Assembly: GCF_014303395.1 (NCBI RefSeq)
Contig: NZ_CP060298.1
Span: forward strand, 1,860,001 to 1,924,000
From: Nakamurella sp. PAMC28650
GTDB taxonomy: Bacteria > Actinomycetota > Actinomycetes > Mycobacteriales > Nakamurellaceae
Length of the DNA: 64,000 nucleotides
Direction: 5' to 3'
Made by a program: the position numbers and the translations under genes. This document shows, piece by piece, positions 1 through 8,477 of this stretch. The notes under the pieces are model-generated. The model did no database searches, was not told where the DNA came from, and saw only the letters and a list, made by a program, of their open reading frames with translations. Positions within the stretch are counted from its first letter, which is position 1, and each line of letters opens with the position of its first letter.

Positions 1-1349
1 TCAAGGCGCTGGAAGATCTCGGCATCGGGCGCCCGTCGACCTACACCTCGATCATCCGGACCATCACCGAGCGCGGCTACGCGTGGCGCAAGGGCCAGGC
101 CTTGGTGCCGTCATGGATCGCCTTCGCCGTGGTCGGACTGCTGGAGCAGCATTTCGCGCGTCTGGTCGACTACGACTTCACCGCGGCCATGGAGGACGAG
201 CTCGACGGTATCGCCGAGGGTCGACTGGGCCGCACCGCCTGGCTGTCCACGTTCTACTTCGGGGGTGACACGGGACCGGAGGGCTCGGTGTCCCGGGCCG
301 GTGGGCTGAAGAAGCTGGTCGGGGAGAACCTGGAGGCGATCGACGCCCGCGAGGTCAACTCGCTGCCGCTGCTCAAGGATGCCCAGGGCCGTCAGGTCAC
401 GGTCCGGGTCGGTCGCTACGGCCCGTACCTGGAGCGGGCCGTGCTGCCCGTGGAAGGCGAGACGCCGGCCGAGGATGCGCCAACCGTCGAGCGGGCGAAC
501 CTGCCCGAGGACCTGGCCCCGGACGAGGTCACCGCCGAGGTCGCGGAGGCACTGTTCGACCAGGCCGAGATCGGTGACGCCGAACTCGGCGCCGACCCGG
601 TGTCGGGCCACATGATCGTGGCCAAGGACGGTCGGTACGGTCCCTACGTCACCGAGGTGTTGCCGGAGGACACGCCCACCAAGGGCAAGAACGCGGTCAA
701 ACCGCGAACGGCGTCACTGTTCAAGTCGATGGCGCTGGACACGATCACCTTGGAAGCCGCCCTCCAGTTGCTGACCCTGCCGCGGGTGGTCGGCAACGAC
801 CCTGCAACGGGTGAGGAGATCACCGCCCAGAACGGCCGCTACGGCCCCTACCTGCGCAAGGGCACCGACTCGCGGTCGATCGCCGCAGAGGAGGCGCTGT
901 TCACCGTCACGCTGGAGGAGGCGCTGGCGCTGTACGCGCAACCCAAGACCCGGGGACGCCAGGCGGCGGCTGCGGCGGCCTTGCGGGAGGTGGGGGTCGA
1001 CCCGGCCACCCAGAAGCCGATGGTGATCAAGGACGGCCGGTTCGGTCCGTACGTCACCGACGGCGAGACGAACGCCTCGCTCCGCAAGGGCGACGAGGTC
1101 GACACGATCACCGTCGAACGATCGGCCGAATTGCTCGCCGAGCGTCGGGCGCGGGGGCCGGCACCCAAGCGCGCGGTGGTCAAGAAGGCGGCGCCCGCGA
1201 AGGCCGGCACGGCGAAGAAGTCCACCACAGTCAAGAAGCCGGCCGCCAAGGCGGCGGCGTCCAAGGCCGGTGCCGCCAAGGCTGCCACCGGCACCGCCAC
1301 GGCGACGAAGACCCGCCCGGCGGTCAAGAAGACCGGTGACACGGGCTGA
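1..1349 (+). CDS. topA: DNA topoisomerase I, C-terminal part (5' end outside window)
   Basis: Type IA topoisomerase that relaxes negative supercoils. Only the C-terminal ~449 residues are in the window; the reading frame is open from base 3. The visible start carries the conserved LGIGRPSTY segment of the core and then the PSWIAFAVVGLLE block. It continues into several C-terminal DNA-binding repeats with the typical GRYGPYL / GRYGPYV / GRFGPYV signature. The last ~60 residues are an Ala/Lys-rich basic tail, as usual for actinobacterial TopA and known there to aid processivity. It leads the conserved topA - MFS/Tmk - holB - ricT block. No catalytic Tyr is visible because that part lies upstream of the window. 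Confidence 0.97.
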   Translation, partial: KALEDLGIGRPSTYTSIIRTITERGYAWRKGQALVPSWIAFAVVGLLEQHFARLVDYDFTAAMEDELDGIAEGRLGRTAWLSTFYFGGDTGPEGSVSRAGGLKKLVGENLEAIDAREVNSLPLLKDAQGRQVTVRVGRYGPYLERAVLPVEGETPAEDAPTVERANLPEDLAPDEVTAEVAEALFDQAEIGDAELGADPVSGHMIVAKDGRYGPYVTEVLPEDTPTKGKNAVKPRTASLFKSMALDTITLEAALQLLTLPRVVGNDPATGEEITAQNGRYGPYLRKGTDSRSIAAEEALFTVTLEEALALYAQPKTRGRQAAAAAALREVGVDPATQKPMVIKDGRFGPYVTDGETNASLRKGDEVDTITVERSAELLAERRARGPAPKRAVVKKAAPAKAGTAKKSTTVKKPAAKAAASKAGAAKAATGTATATKTRPAVKKTGDTG

Positions 1350-1448
1350 GCGCATCGCTGACGATGGAGTGCGGGTCGACACCGGTCGCGTCCCCATCCG
1401 ACGATTTGACGACGCCTGCCTGTCGGTCGATCGGCTTACCATCTGAAG

Positions 1449-2195
1449 ATGGCCGTACGAGCAGGGCGGGAACCGGAGCGGCTGTTCGGCGACGCCCTGT
1501 CCGGCTCCGGCGGGATGGCCGACCCTCTGTATCGGCCGTCGGTGCCGGTGGACGTGTTTCCGGACGCGCTGTCGGCAGCGCCGCTGGGCCGCGCACCCTG
1601 GTCCCGGCCGATGCAATCCGCAGTGCCGCTCACGCCTGTGGATGCCCGGCCCGGGGCGGCGACCGCAGTCCAACGCCCGCCGACCGGTGCTCCGGTGTCG
1701 ATGCCCGCGCCCCGGAACGCGCGTCCGGCTCCGGTGCAGCGGCGCTCCGCACCTCCAGGTCCACCGCAGCCGGGTCTGCGGGTGCCGGGTCCGCCCCGGG
1801 CGATGCCGGGTCCGCCCCGGGCGGTACCGGCCGGGCCGATGCCCGGACAGCCTGCACAGCAGTACGTGCCGGTGCCGACCTCCGCGCAGTTGGCCGCCGG
1901 TTCGGGTCGCCGCCCGACGGCCGGCACCGGGTACGGCGGTCCGCCGCGGACGGCGCCCGGTCGGATCCGACCACCGGCCTACCTGCCGCAGGGACAGGGA
2001 CTGGCTCAGGTCCGTTCGGCGATCACCCAGGCGGGAGCGGCCTCGGCCCGGCAGCTGGCCGCCGCCCGCTCTTCGGCGAAGCGGAGAAGCTCCGGTGCCT
2101 GGAGCTTCGCGGTTCTCGTGCTCGTCCTGCTGGTGACCACCGGGGCTGGCCAGAAGATCATCTCCTTGATCTCCCAACTGTTGCAGCGCAGATGA
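1449..2195 (+). CDS. Pro/Ala-rich protein with C-terminal membrane anchor
   Basis: About 248 residues with no recognised domain. Residues ~50-180 are very rich in Pro, Ala, Arg and Gly, with short repeats of the PGPPRA type, and are probably disordered. Near the C-terminus a single hydrophobic stretch (FAVLVLVLLVTTGAG) looks like a transmembrane anchor, followed by an amphipathic QKIISLISQLLQRR end. It therefore resembles a tail-anchored or single-pass protein with a cytoplasmic Pro-rich arm. The ATG at 1449 is the first start after topA. It lies just upstream of the MFS fusion gene on the same strand. Function unknown. The reading frame is plausible but rests mainly on the hydrophobic tail and third-position GC. 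Confidence 0.6.
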   Translation: MAVRAGREPERLFGDALSGSGGMADPLYRPSVPVDVFPDALSAAPLGRAPWSRPMQSAVPLTPVDARPGAATAVQRPPTGAPVSMPAPRNARPAPVQRRSAPPGPPQPGLRVPGPPRAMPGPPRAVPAGPMPGQPAQQYVPVPTSAQLAAGSGRRPTAGTGYGGPPRTAPGRIRPPAYLPQGQGLAQVRSAITQAGAASARQLAAARSSAKRRSSGAWSFAVLVLVLLVTTGAGQKIISLISQLLQRR

Positions 2196-2250
2196 TGTCG
2201 GGTGCAGAGGGTGCCGCGCCGTTGAGCGTGTCGGCGGCGGGGGACCCGCG

Positions 2251-4485
2251 ATGAGCAGGACGAAGCAGCCGAGTTCGGTCAGGGTGCTGTTGCGGATCGT
2301 CGTGTTCCGCCGGCTCTGGATGGCCATCGCGATCTCCAGCCTCGGCGACTGGCTCGGGTTGTTGGCCACCACCGCTCTGGCCGCCTACCTGACCAAGAAC
2401 TCCTCCGGGCTGGCCCAGGGGGCCGCCGTCTCCGGGGTGCTGCTCACGCGGCTCCTGCCCGACCTGCTCCTGGGTCCCATCGCCGGCGCGCTCGTCGACA
2501 AGATCGACCGGCGGAAGATCGCCGTCATCGGAGACACCACCGCCGGTCTGCTCTACCTCTCCATCGCCGTCGGCGGGAACCTGACCTGGCTGCTGATCGC
2601 GCAGTTCCTCGTGGAGGCGGTCGGGCTGTTCACCAACCCGTCGAAGCAGGCGATGATGGTCAACATCGTGCCCCGGGAACGTCTGGCGGTCGCGAACCAG
2701 CTCAACTACGTGTCGATCTACGGCATGGTCCCGGTCGCGGCCGCACTGTTCGCGCTGCTCTCCACCATCGCCCAGTTCTTCGGCGCACCGGGAGCCGAAG
2801 GCGCATCGCGGCCATCGGCCCTGATCAGCGGCCCGACCAGCTCGCTGGCCATCGACATCGCCCTGGCCATCGACGCCGCCACCTATTTCTTCGTCGCGGC
2901 CACGGTCCTGTTCTCGCGCAACATGATTCCCGGTGTCGTGAGTGAACGCTCGGTCGGTCAGTCGATCTTCTCGCTGATCAAGGAGGGGGTGTCGTTCGTC
3001 AAGAACAGCCGCGTGATGCGGTCGATCTACATCGGCATCCTCGGTGCGTTCGGAGCCGGGGGACTGACGGCCGGGGTCGCCCAGGCGTACGTCTCCAGTC
3101 TCGGCGCCGGCAACGCGGGGTACGGGATCCTCTTCGGTTCGGTGTTCACCGGCCTGGCCGTGGGCATGCTGATCGGGCCCAAGGTGGTACCGACGGTGCC
3201 GCGCCGGATGGTGTTCACCTCCTCCATCGGTGGCGCCGGTCTCGTCCTGATCGTGATGAGCCTGCTGCAGGACTTCGTCGGCGCCACCCTCGCGGCGGCC
3301 CTGATGGGGCTGTTCGCGGGCGTCGCCTGGATCAACGGGTTCACTATGATCGGACACGAGGTCTCCGACGCCCTGCGCGGCCGGGTCTTCGCCTTCGTGA
3401 TGTCGTCGGTGCGTCTCACCCTGCTGGCGACCATCGCAGTCGGCCCGATCATCGCCGGTGCCGTCGGGTCGCACGTGGTGCGGATCGGGACCTTCCGTTG
3501 GTCCCTGTCCGGGGCCGCGCTGGTCCTCGCGGCGGGGGGCCTGGTGGCGGTACTCGTGTCCGGTTACGCAGGCCGGCAGGTGCGCGGCGGCTCCTCGGGT
3601 GGACTGCTGCGACGCTGGATGGGACACCGGCGGCCGGAGAACCTGATCGACGAGTCCGAGCACGCGGGGGTGCTGCTGGCCGTGGAGGGCAGCGACCCGC
3701 TCAGGGTCGCCGACTATGCCTCGGCGATCGTCGCCGAACTGTCCGAACAGGGTTTTGTGGTGGTCGTCAGGAGCGTCGCAGATCCCGAAGGCTTTGCCGC
3801 CCACATGAGACCGGTCGTGCGAGAGGTCACCGGCAGTCAGGCCGAGGCGCTGCGGGCCGGCGCCGACCTCGCCGAACTGGTCGCCGACCGGATCCGCCCC
3901 GACCTGCTCGCCGGCTCGGTGGTGGTGACCACCGGCTTCGTCGACGACGTGGTCGTGCGCTACGGCGTGCAGTCCGCGATGGGTGAGGAGCGGGTGCTGC
4001 GCCTGGCCCAGTGGTCCGTCGGCGGCCTGCGTCCGGACCTCACGTTGCTGATCGACGCCGCACCCGTCGCCGGGGCCCCCTCCGATGCACACGCACCTGA
4101 CCCGGCCGAATCCGGACTGGACGTACCGATCATCGAGGGGGCCGGGGCGGCGCCGTCAGGTGCGGATTCCGGGCCGTCGAGGGCGGAGGGTGTCGCCACC
4201 GCTGCTGAAGAGCTGCCGCCCGATCCGGTCAACGCCTTCCGCGACCGTGCATCTGCCGCTCCCGAGCGGTATCTGGTGCTGACCCCGCATGCATCGGATC
4301 CGGTGTCGCTGTCGGCCGAGGTCGTCGAACGGATCGCGTCTGCGCTGCGCGGGCGCTCGCCGCGGCGGCTGGTCGACGGAGCGTCCGGAGTGGTCGTTCC
4401 CGAGGCTCCCGCCGGGGACGCCGCGGTGATGCACGCCGCGGTGTCCCTGTCCGGAGGCCCCACCGGTGTCGGCGCTCTGAGCTAA
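2251..4485 (+). CDS. MFS transporter fused to a degenerate thymidylate kinase-like domain
   Basis: 744 residues. The N-terminal ~420 residues are a 12-helix major facilitator transporter (motif VDKIDRRK after TM2). The C-terminal part from about residue 470 follows the thymidylate kinase fold order: VLLAVEGSD where the P-loop should start, SQAEALRAGADLAELV for the RAE-type helix, then LAQWSVGGLRPDLTLLID, matching the conserved LxxWAxGGLxPDLTxLLD of Tmk. The key nucleotide motifs are lost. Residues 479-484 read EGSDPL with no GxxGxGKS/T, and the DRY site reads TTGFVDD at 560-566. MFS-Tmk fusions at this locus are known in actinobacteria. Here the kinase half is predicted inactive and perhaps structural. 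The last ~150 residues are low complexity. Confidence 0.85.
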   Translation: MSRTKQPSSVRVLLRIVVFRRLWMAIAISSLGDWLGLLATTALAAYLTKNSSGLAQGAAVSGVLLTRLLPDLLLGPIAGALVDKIDRRKIAVIGDTTAGLLYLSIAVGGNLTWLLIAQFLVEAVGLFTNPSKQAMMVNIVPRERLAVANQLNYVSIYGMVPVAAALFALLSTIAQFFGAPGAEGASRPSALISGPTSSLAIDIALAIDAATYFFVAATVLFSRNMIPGVVSERSVGQSIFSLIKEGVSFVKNSRVMRSIYIGILGAFGAGGLTAGVAQAYVSSLGAGNAGYGILFGSVFTGLAVGMLIGPKVVPTVPRRMVFTSSIGGAGLVLIVMSLLQDFVGATLAAALMGLFAGVAWINGFTMIGHEVSDALRGRVFAFVMSSVRLTLLATIAVGPIIAGAVGSHVVRIGTFRWSLSGAALVLAAGGLVAVLVSGYAGRQVRGGSSGGLLRRWMGHRRPENLIDESEHAGVLLAVEGSDPLRVADYASAIVAELSEQGFVVVVRSVADPEGFAAHMRPVVREVTGSQAEALRAGADLAELVADRIRPDLLAGSVVVTTGFVDDVVVRYGVQSAMGEERVLRLAQWSVGGLRPDLTLLIDAAPVAGAPSDAHAPDPAESGLDVPIIEGAGAAPSGADSGPSRAEGVATAAEELPPDPVNAFRDRASAAPERYLVLTPHASDPVSLSAEVVERIASALRGRSPRRLVDGASGVVVPEAPAGDAAVMHAAVSLSGGPTGVGALS

Positions 4486-4489
4486 TTTG

Positions 4490-5686
4490 ATGCCCGTGAA
4501 CCCCCAGGACGACGGCGTCTTCGCCGACGTGATCGGCCAGCCGGAGGCGGTCCAGGTGCTCCGGACCGCAGTGGCGGCCAGTCACGGTGACGTGGACGTT
4601 CCGACGGCCGCGATGACGCACGCCTGGCTCTTCACCGGTCCCCCCGGTTCGGGCCGCTCCGTCGCCGCGCGCGCGTTCGCTGCCGCGCTGGAGTGCCCGG
4701 ACCGCGGCTGCGGACACTGCGTGCACTGCCACGCGGTGCTGGCCAGGACCCACGGCGATGTCCGGACGATCAATCCCGAGGGCCTGTCGATCACCGTCAG
4801 GGAGATGCGTGCCGTCGTGCAGATGGCGGCCAGACGACCTGGCTCCGCGCCGTGGCAGATCGTCCTGATCGAGGATGCCGACCGCCTGACCGAGGGCGCG
4901 TCCAACGCTCTGCTGAAGTCGATCGAGGAACCGCCGCCGCGCACCGTCTTCCTTCTCTGCTCCCCATCGACGCACCCCGACGACGTCTCGGTGACGATCC
5001 GGTCGAGGTGCCGGGTGCTGTCCCTGCGCATCCCGCCCGTCGCCGCGATCTCCGACGTACTGGTGCGTCGGGATGGCATCGACCCCGAGATGGCCGACTG
5101 GGCCGCGTCGGTGGCGGCCGGGCACGTCGGACGCGCGAGGAGACTCGCGCGTGACGGCGAGGCCAGGGATCAGCGGAGCCGAATTCTCGCACTACCCGGT
5201 GCTCTGCGGTCGATGGGCGACGTGTTCACCGAGGCGGGCGACCTGCTGGCCACCGCGAAGGGCGAGGCGAAGTCCGTGGCCGAACGTCGCGACGGAGCCG
5301 AGCTCGAAGAACTCAAGACGGCCTTGGGGGCCGGCGGGACGGGCAAGGGTGCGGTGGGCGCGGCACGTGGGACTGCCGGTGTCGTCAAGGATCTCGAGCG
5401 GCGTCAGAAGTCCCGGGCCACCAGGACCGAGCGTGACGTGCTGGATCGTGCCCTGGTGGACCTGTCCGGCTTCTATCGCGACGCGATCGCCAGGGGGCTC
5501 GGCGCCTCCGTCGCGCTGACGAACCCCGACATGGCCCGCGAGGTCGACACCGCCGCGTCCCGGTTCGGCGCCGTCGGGGCCCTGCGCAGGCTCGACGCGA
5601 TCCTGGCCTGCCGGGAGGCGATCGAGCAGAACGTGAAACCCCAGATCGCCGTCGAAGCGATGATGATGAAGCTCTACCGCGCCTGA
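4490..5686 (+). CDS. holB: DNA polymerase III subunit delta'
   Basis: Clamp-loader subunit of the replicative polymerase, working with gamma/tau and delta to load the beta clamp. The AAA+ core is clear. A Walker A-like GPPGSGRS lies at residues 50-57, with Arg in place of Lys as expected for the non-hydrolysing delta'. It is followed by a four-Cys zinc module (ECPDRGCGHCVHC), LIEDADRLTEGASNALLKSIEEPP, and the SRC arginine-finger motif in TIRSRCR. About 399 residues, normal for actinobacteria. The ATG at 4490 is chosen; an adjacent TTG at 4487 and a GTG at 4496 are alternatives. It starts 4 bases after the stop of the MFS-Tmk gene, so the two are probably cotranscribed. Confidence 0.95.
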   Translation: MPVNPQDDGVFADVIGQPEAVQVLRTAVAASHGDVDVPTAAMTHAWLFTGPPGSGRSVAARAFAAALECPDRGCGHCVHCHAVLARTHGDVRTINPEGLSITVREMRAVVQMAARRPGSAPWQIVLIEDADRLTEGASNALLKSIEEPPPRTVFLLCSPSTHPDDVSVTIRSRCRVLSLRIPPVAAISDVLVRRDGIDPEMADWAASVAAGHVGRARRLARDGEARDQRSRILALPGALRSMGDVFTEAGDLLATAKGEAKSVAERRDGAELEELKTALGAGGTGKGAVGAARGTAGVVKDLERRQKSRATRTERDVLDRALVDLSGFYRDAIARGLGASVALTNPDMAREVDTAASRFGAVGALRRLDAILACREAIEQNVKPQIAVEAMMMKLYRA

Positions 5687-5899
5687 CCCCGCCCGCCCCC
5701 GCGCTGACCGACCCGCCCCCGCCCCGGCCCCCTCTCGCGCTGATCAACCCGCGCCCCCCCGGCCCCCCTGTCGCGCTTATCAACTTCGCCCGCGCTCATC
5801 ATCGGGTCGATTCCTGCCCCACGAGTCCCAGAACCGCCACGATCACGAGCGCGGGCGCGGGAAACGCTCCGATCGCGCCGCGGGGTAGCGTTACGCGCC

Positions 5900-6724
5900 A
5901 TGGGCATGCTCTGCGCGGTCACCTTCACCGCGAACGGCCAGTTGCACTACGCGGATCCGGGTGACATGCGTCCGGAGGTCGGCGACCACGTCCTGCTGCC
6001 GACCGATCGTGGTCCGGTGGTGGCCCAGGTGATGTGGGCGGCCGAGTACTCCTCGGAGCCGACCGATGGATTTCCGGTGTTGCTCGGGTCGGCCACCGCC
6101 GCCGATCTGGAAGCGCAGGAGTCGACCCGCAAGGTCAAGGCACGGACCTTGGTGGCCAGCCGCAAGCTGATCCGCGAGCACGACCTCCCGATGAAGGTGC
6201 TCGCCGTCGATCCCCAGCCCACCAACAACAAGACCGTCATCTACTACTCCTCCCCGGAGACCGTCGACTTCCGCTCGCTCCTCCGAGACCTCTCCGCGAC
6301 GCTCGGTTCGCGGGTGGAGCTGCTGCAGCTCGCGGCCCGTGACTCGGTCCGGGTGACCGGCGGTATCGGTTCCTGCGGACGGGACACCTGCTGCTCGACG
6401 TTCCTCAAGGACTACGAGCCGATCACCCTGGCGATGGCCCGTGACCAGGACCTGCCGGCCAACCCGATGCGGATCTCCGGTGCCTGCGGCCGCCTGATGT
6501 GCTGTCTGAAGTACGAGCACCCGCTCTACCAGGAGTTCAAGGCGACGACCCCGGCCGTGGGCGAGCCGGTGGATTCCCCGGCCGGCCCCGGCGTGGTGGT
6601 CTCGCACTCCGTTCCGGGCGACTCGGTCGTCATCCGACTCGCCTCGGACGGGACCAAGCAGGTCTGCCCGAAGGCGTCGGTGTGCAGTGCTCGCAAAGCC
6701 TACGATTCCCGTCCGCCGCGTTGA
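5900..6724 (+). CDS. ricT: PSP1 domain protein, RicT family
   Basis: Member of the PSP1 C-terminal domain family. In Bacillus, RicT is part of the Y-complex that assists RNase Y and binds Fe-S clusters; in actinobacteria the exact role is untested. About 274 residues. The centre of the protein has the family's cysteine arrangement: GSCGRDTCCSTFL and, ~40 residues later, SGACGRLMCCLKYEH. The N-terminal CAVTFTANGQLHYADPGD and GPVVAQVMW segments are typical. The ATG at 5900 follows a 213-bp C-rich spacer. It sits in the usual place between holB and a tRNA-Thr gene. Confidence 0.92.
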   Translation: MGMLCAVTFTANGQLHYADPGDMRPEVGDHVLLPTDRGPVVAQVMWAAEYSSEPTDGFPVLLGSATAADLEAQESTRKVKARTLVASRKLIREHDLPMKVLAVDPQPTNNKTVIYYSSPETVDFRSLLRDLSATLGSRVELLQLAARDSVRVTGGIGSCGRDTCCSTFLKDYEPITLAMARDQDLPANPMRISGACGRLMCCLKYEHPLYQEFKATTPAVGEPVDSPAGPGVVVSHSVPGDSVVIRLASDGTKQVCPKASVCSARKAYDSRPPR

Positions 6725-6879
6725 GCGCTCCGCGTGATCGGTCGCAGGTCAGGCCGACGACCTGACGGTGGACGGGTGGGCCCCCTTCGACCACGAGGAT
6801 CGGCGCCGGCCGGCGAATCGGCCTTCGTCCATCGACGCGTGACGAGGCACCCGGGCGAGCAGCTAAACTGATCGGCGTT

Positions 6880-6952
6880 GCCCCTTTAGCTCAGTCGGTA
6901 GAGCGTCTCACTCGTAATGAGAAGGTCTACGGTTCGATTCCGTAAAGGGGCT
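6880..6952 (+). tRNA. tRNA-Thr (anticodon CGT)
   Basis: A full cloverleaf can be drawn. The acceptor is GCCCCTT paired with AAGGGGC, the D arm is AGCTC...GAGC, the anticodon stem TCTCA/TGAGA encloses CTCGTAA, and the T arm is TACGG-TTCGATT-CCGTA. The CGT anticodon reads ACG. No CCA is encoded. It marks the boundary between the conserved block on the left and the decayed accessory island on the right. I found no second copy of its 3' end within the next ~8 kb. Confidence 0.95.
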
Positions 6953-7070
6953 CACGCCAGAAGCCCCGCCACCTGCGAGAACAGGAGGCGGGGCCTCTTG
7001 GGTTGCCGGGCCCGGTAGCGCAGTGCGGACAGCAGGTGGGCCGAATGGTTCCACCGCGAACAGGGCGCCA

Positions 7071-7496
7071 TCACGCTGGTCGGACATGCAGCACGGGGCT
7101 CCCTCGAGGAACTGTGCGACCAAGTGTGTGTCCAAGGAGTTCGCCCAGATCGGCTGACATGCGCAAGCCGGACTCGCGATACGCCTGCGGAGCTGCGGGG
7201 GCGAGTACGGCGTTGTCGAGAGTTTGGGCGTTGACCGAGTTGCGATGGGTGAAGCGTGCGACCGTGAATTCGGTGTAGTGCTGAATGGTCGCAGCCCACT
7301 GAGTCGCGTCGAGGAGCGCCTTTCGTAACGCACCCTCATGTCCGAATGAGTTCGGAGCCGCCCCCTGTCGATCATCGATCTCACGATCGAGGTCGGCTCC
7401 CACATGGCAGCTACCGAGGTTCCGCGTATTTCGAGGACGGGCAGAACGGCCTGTTCGAGCGGGCCGCGCACTGCCGAAGCGCACGTCCGTCGACAT
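7071..7496 (-). pseudogene. Possible gene remnant of unknown family, next to an operator-like motif
   Basis: An open frame of about 141 codons, ATG at 7496. The stretch after residue ~55 (roughly LRKALLDATQW to SADLGELLGHTLG) has protein-like composition, with helical and balanced hydrophobic residues, unlike most antisense frames here. The first 50 residues are Arg/Asn-rich and look non-native, so a frameshift or an unrelated start is likely. The ATATAC-N4-CATATAC motif lies immediately upstream of its start. I do not recognise the family. Together with the neighbouring broken genes it is best read as a decayed part of the same catabolic locus. The rest of 6953-7532 shows nothing else I can support. 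Confidence 0.25.
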
Positions 7497-7499
7497 TAT

Positions 7500-7516
7500 A
7501 TATACCTAGCATATAC
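7500..7516. promoter_or_regulatory. Operator-like motif ATATAC-N4-CATATAC, copy 1
   Basis: The sequence ATATACCTAGCATATAC is AT-rich in a ~70% GC region. It matches the copy at 8450-8466 in all 13 non-spacer positions. The two ATATAC units are 11 bp apart, one helical turn. It lies between the GntR regulator's 3' end and the 5' end of the remnant reading leftward from 7496. It is a candidate binding site for the adjacent GntR/FCD regulator; no binding data are visible. Confidence 0.45.
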
Positions 7517-7532
7517 CTGAGGGACGGCGCTG

Positions 7533-8402
7533 TCACTTGGTCGTCGGACGACGCGTTCTCGGACGGTTGGGTTCTTCGGGGGAGGTTCCCGGTCGAGTCC
7601 CCTTGCCGGCGTTCTCATCCGATCTTCTACCGGCCGGAGGTCCGGTCTGTAGCGCTCCACTGTCGAGGTCAATGACAAGGTTCGGGACGGTGCCGCTGGA
7701 TACGATGCGTTTCAGACGGTCCTGGGTGGCGCGCGCGTGCTCTGGCAGCAGCTTTGCGAAAGCGGCGTGGTCCCGGGTACGGGCGGCTTCGATGATGGCG
7801 TGGTGCTCAACCAGGTTGAGCGCGAATTGACGTTTCTGCTCGACGGGTGTTGCCTGTTCCAACCTGTAGAGGTACATCAGCAACCTGCGAACGTGGCGGT
7901 GCGTCGAAACCGCGAAAGCCGCGAAGAACTCGTTGTGCAGCGTGTCGATGATCCGGAGGTGAAAGCGTTCGTTCAGTGCGGTGATCTCGAGAAAGCTACC
8001 GGCGGAAACCACGGTCCGGTACTGCTTCTGGATTGCGGCGAGGTCATCGCCAAGCTGATCATCGTCGAGAGTGCACAACTGCCCGACGACGCTCTCCACC
8101 AGTTGGTGGGCAACGATGACTTGTTTGATCGTGTCAAGGTCCAGGCTTCGAACGAAGACACCTCCACGATTCGGCCGAATGTGGACGAAGCCCTCTGCGG
8201 CGAGGCGGCTGATGGCTTCGCGTGCAGGCGTACGACCGAGACCGAACTGGCGCAACAGCAGTCGCTCGTCGATGCGACTGCCTGGGCCGATGGTCAAATC
8301 GATGATCCGCATCCGGATGAGCTCCAGCGCCGCTTCGGTCTGGGACGTCCCGTCGCTGCTGTCGGGTTCGCTCATCCTGGCATCCGATCTGTCTCGTCCC
8401 AC
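7533..8402 (-). CDS. GntR family transcriptional regulator, FCD (FadR-type) subgroup
   Basis: About 289 residues. The N-terminal winged helix (ELIRMRIIDLTIGPGSRIDE...GLGRTPAREAISRLAAEG) has the canonical GntR signature. The C-terminal all-helical FCD ligand domain has the usual FH.....H spacing, here ALNERFHLRIIDTLHN, and VEHHAIIEAARTRD. FCD regulators usually bind carboxylic acids and repress nearby catabolic genes. A Pro/Arg-rich tail of ~45 residues after VSSGTVPNL is unusual. The start may be the internal ATG 27 bases downstream (MSEPDSSDG). It is transcribed divergently from the DUF4392 gene, and identical motifs lie on both sides of it, suggesting autoregulation plus control of the catabolic genes. 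Confidence 0.88.
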   Translation of the reverse strand: MGRDRSDARMSEPDSSDGTSQTEAALELIRMRIIDLTIGPGSRIDERLLLRQFGLGRTPAREAISRLAAEGFVHIRPNRGGVFVRSLDLDTIKQVIVAHQLVESVVGQLCTLDDDQLGDDLAAIQKQYRTVVSAGSFLEITALNERFHLRIIDTLHNEFFAAFAVSTHRHVRRLLMYLYRLEQATPVEQKRQFALNLVEHHAIIEAARTRDHAAFAKLLPEHARATQDRLKRIVSSGTVPNLVIDLDSGALQTGPPAGRRSDENAGKGTRPGTSPEEPNRPRTRRPTTK

Positions 8403-8449
8403 TGGACTCCCAGGCTAGACATCAGGAGTCATCGCTGGGTATCCTCATA

Positions 8450-8466
8450 ATATACGCGACATATAC
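8450..8466. promoter_or_regulatory. Operator-like motif ATATAC-N4-CATATAC, copy 2
   Basis: ATATACGCGACATATAC sits in the 75-bp divergent gap between the GntR regulator and the DUF4392 gene, ending 11 bases before that gene's ATG. It shares ATATAC-N4-CATATAC with the copy at 7500-7516. Its position overlapping the promoter/5' leader of the catabolic gene is what a repressor site would show. The GntR product is the obvious candidate, by inference only. Confidence 0.5.
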
Positions 8467-8477
8467 GTAAAGATGCC

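Noticed and set aside
714-4092. Long minus-strand open frames antisense to topA and the MFS-Tmk gene
   Set aside because: High GC content creates long antisense frames. They are His/Arg/Gln-rich without domains, while the plus-strand frames match known families.
5687-5899. Small gene in the C-rich spacer before ricT
   Set aside because: The frames consist of Pro/Arg runs from C-tracts, with no ribosome site or domain.
6880-7532. Integrative element attachment site at tRNA-Thr
   Set aside because: No integrase is nearby and I could not find a second copy of the tRNA 3' end, so only the position hints at it.
7346-7675. Plus-strand open frame across the GntR 3' end
   Set aside because: It is antisense to the regulator and to the remnant at 7071-7496, with no recognisable features.
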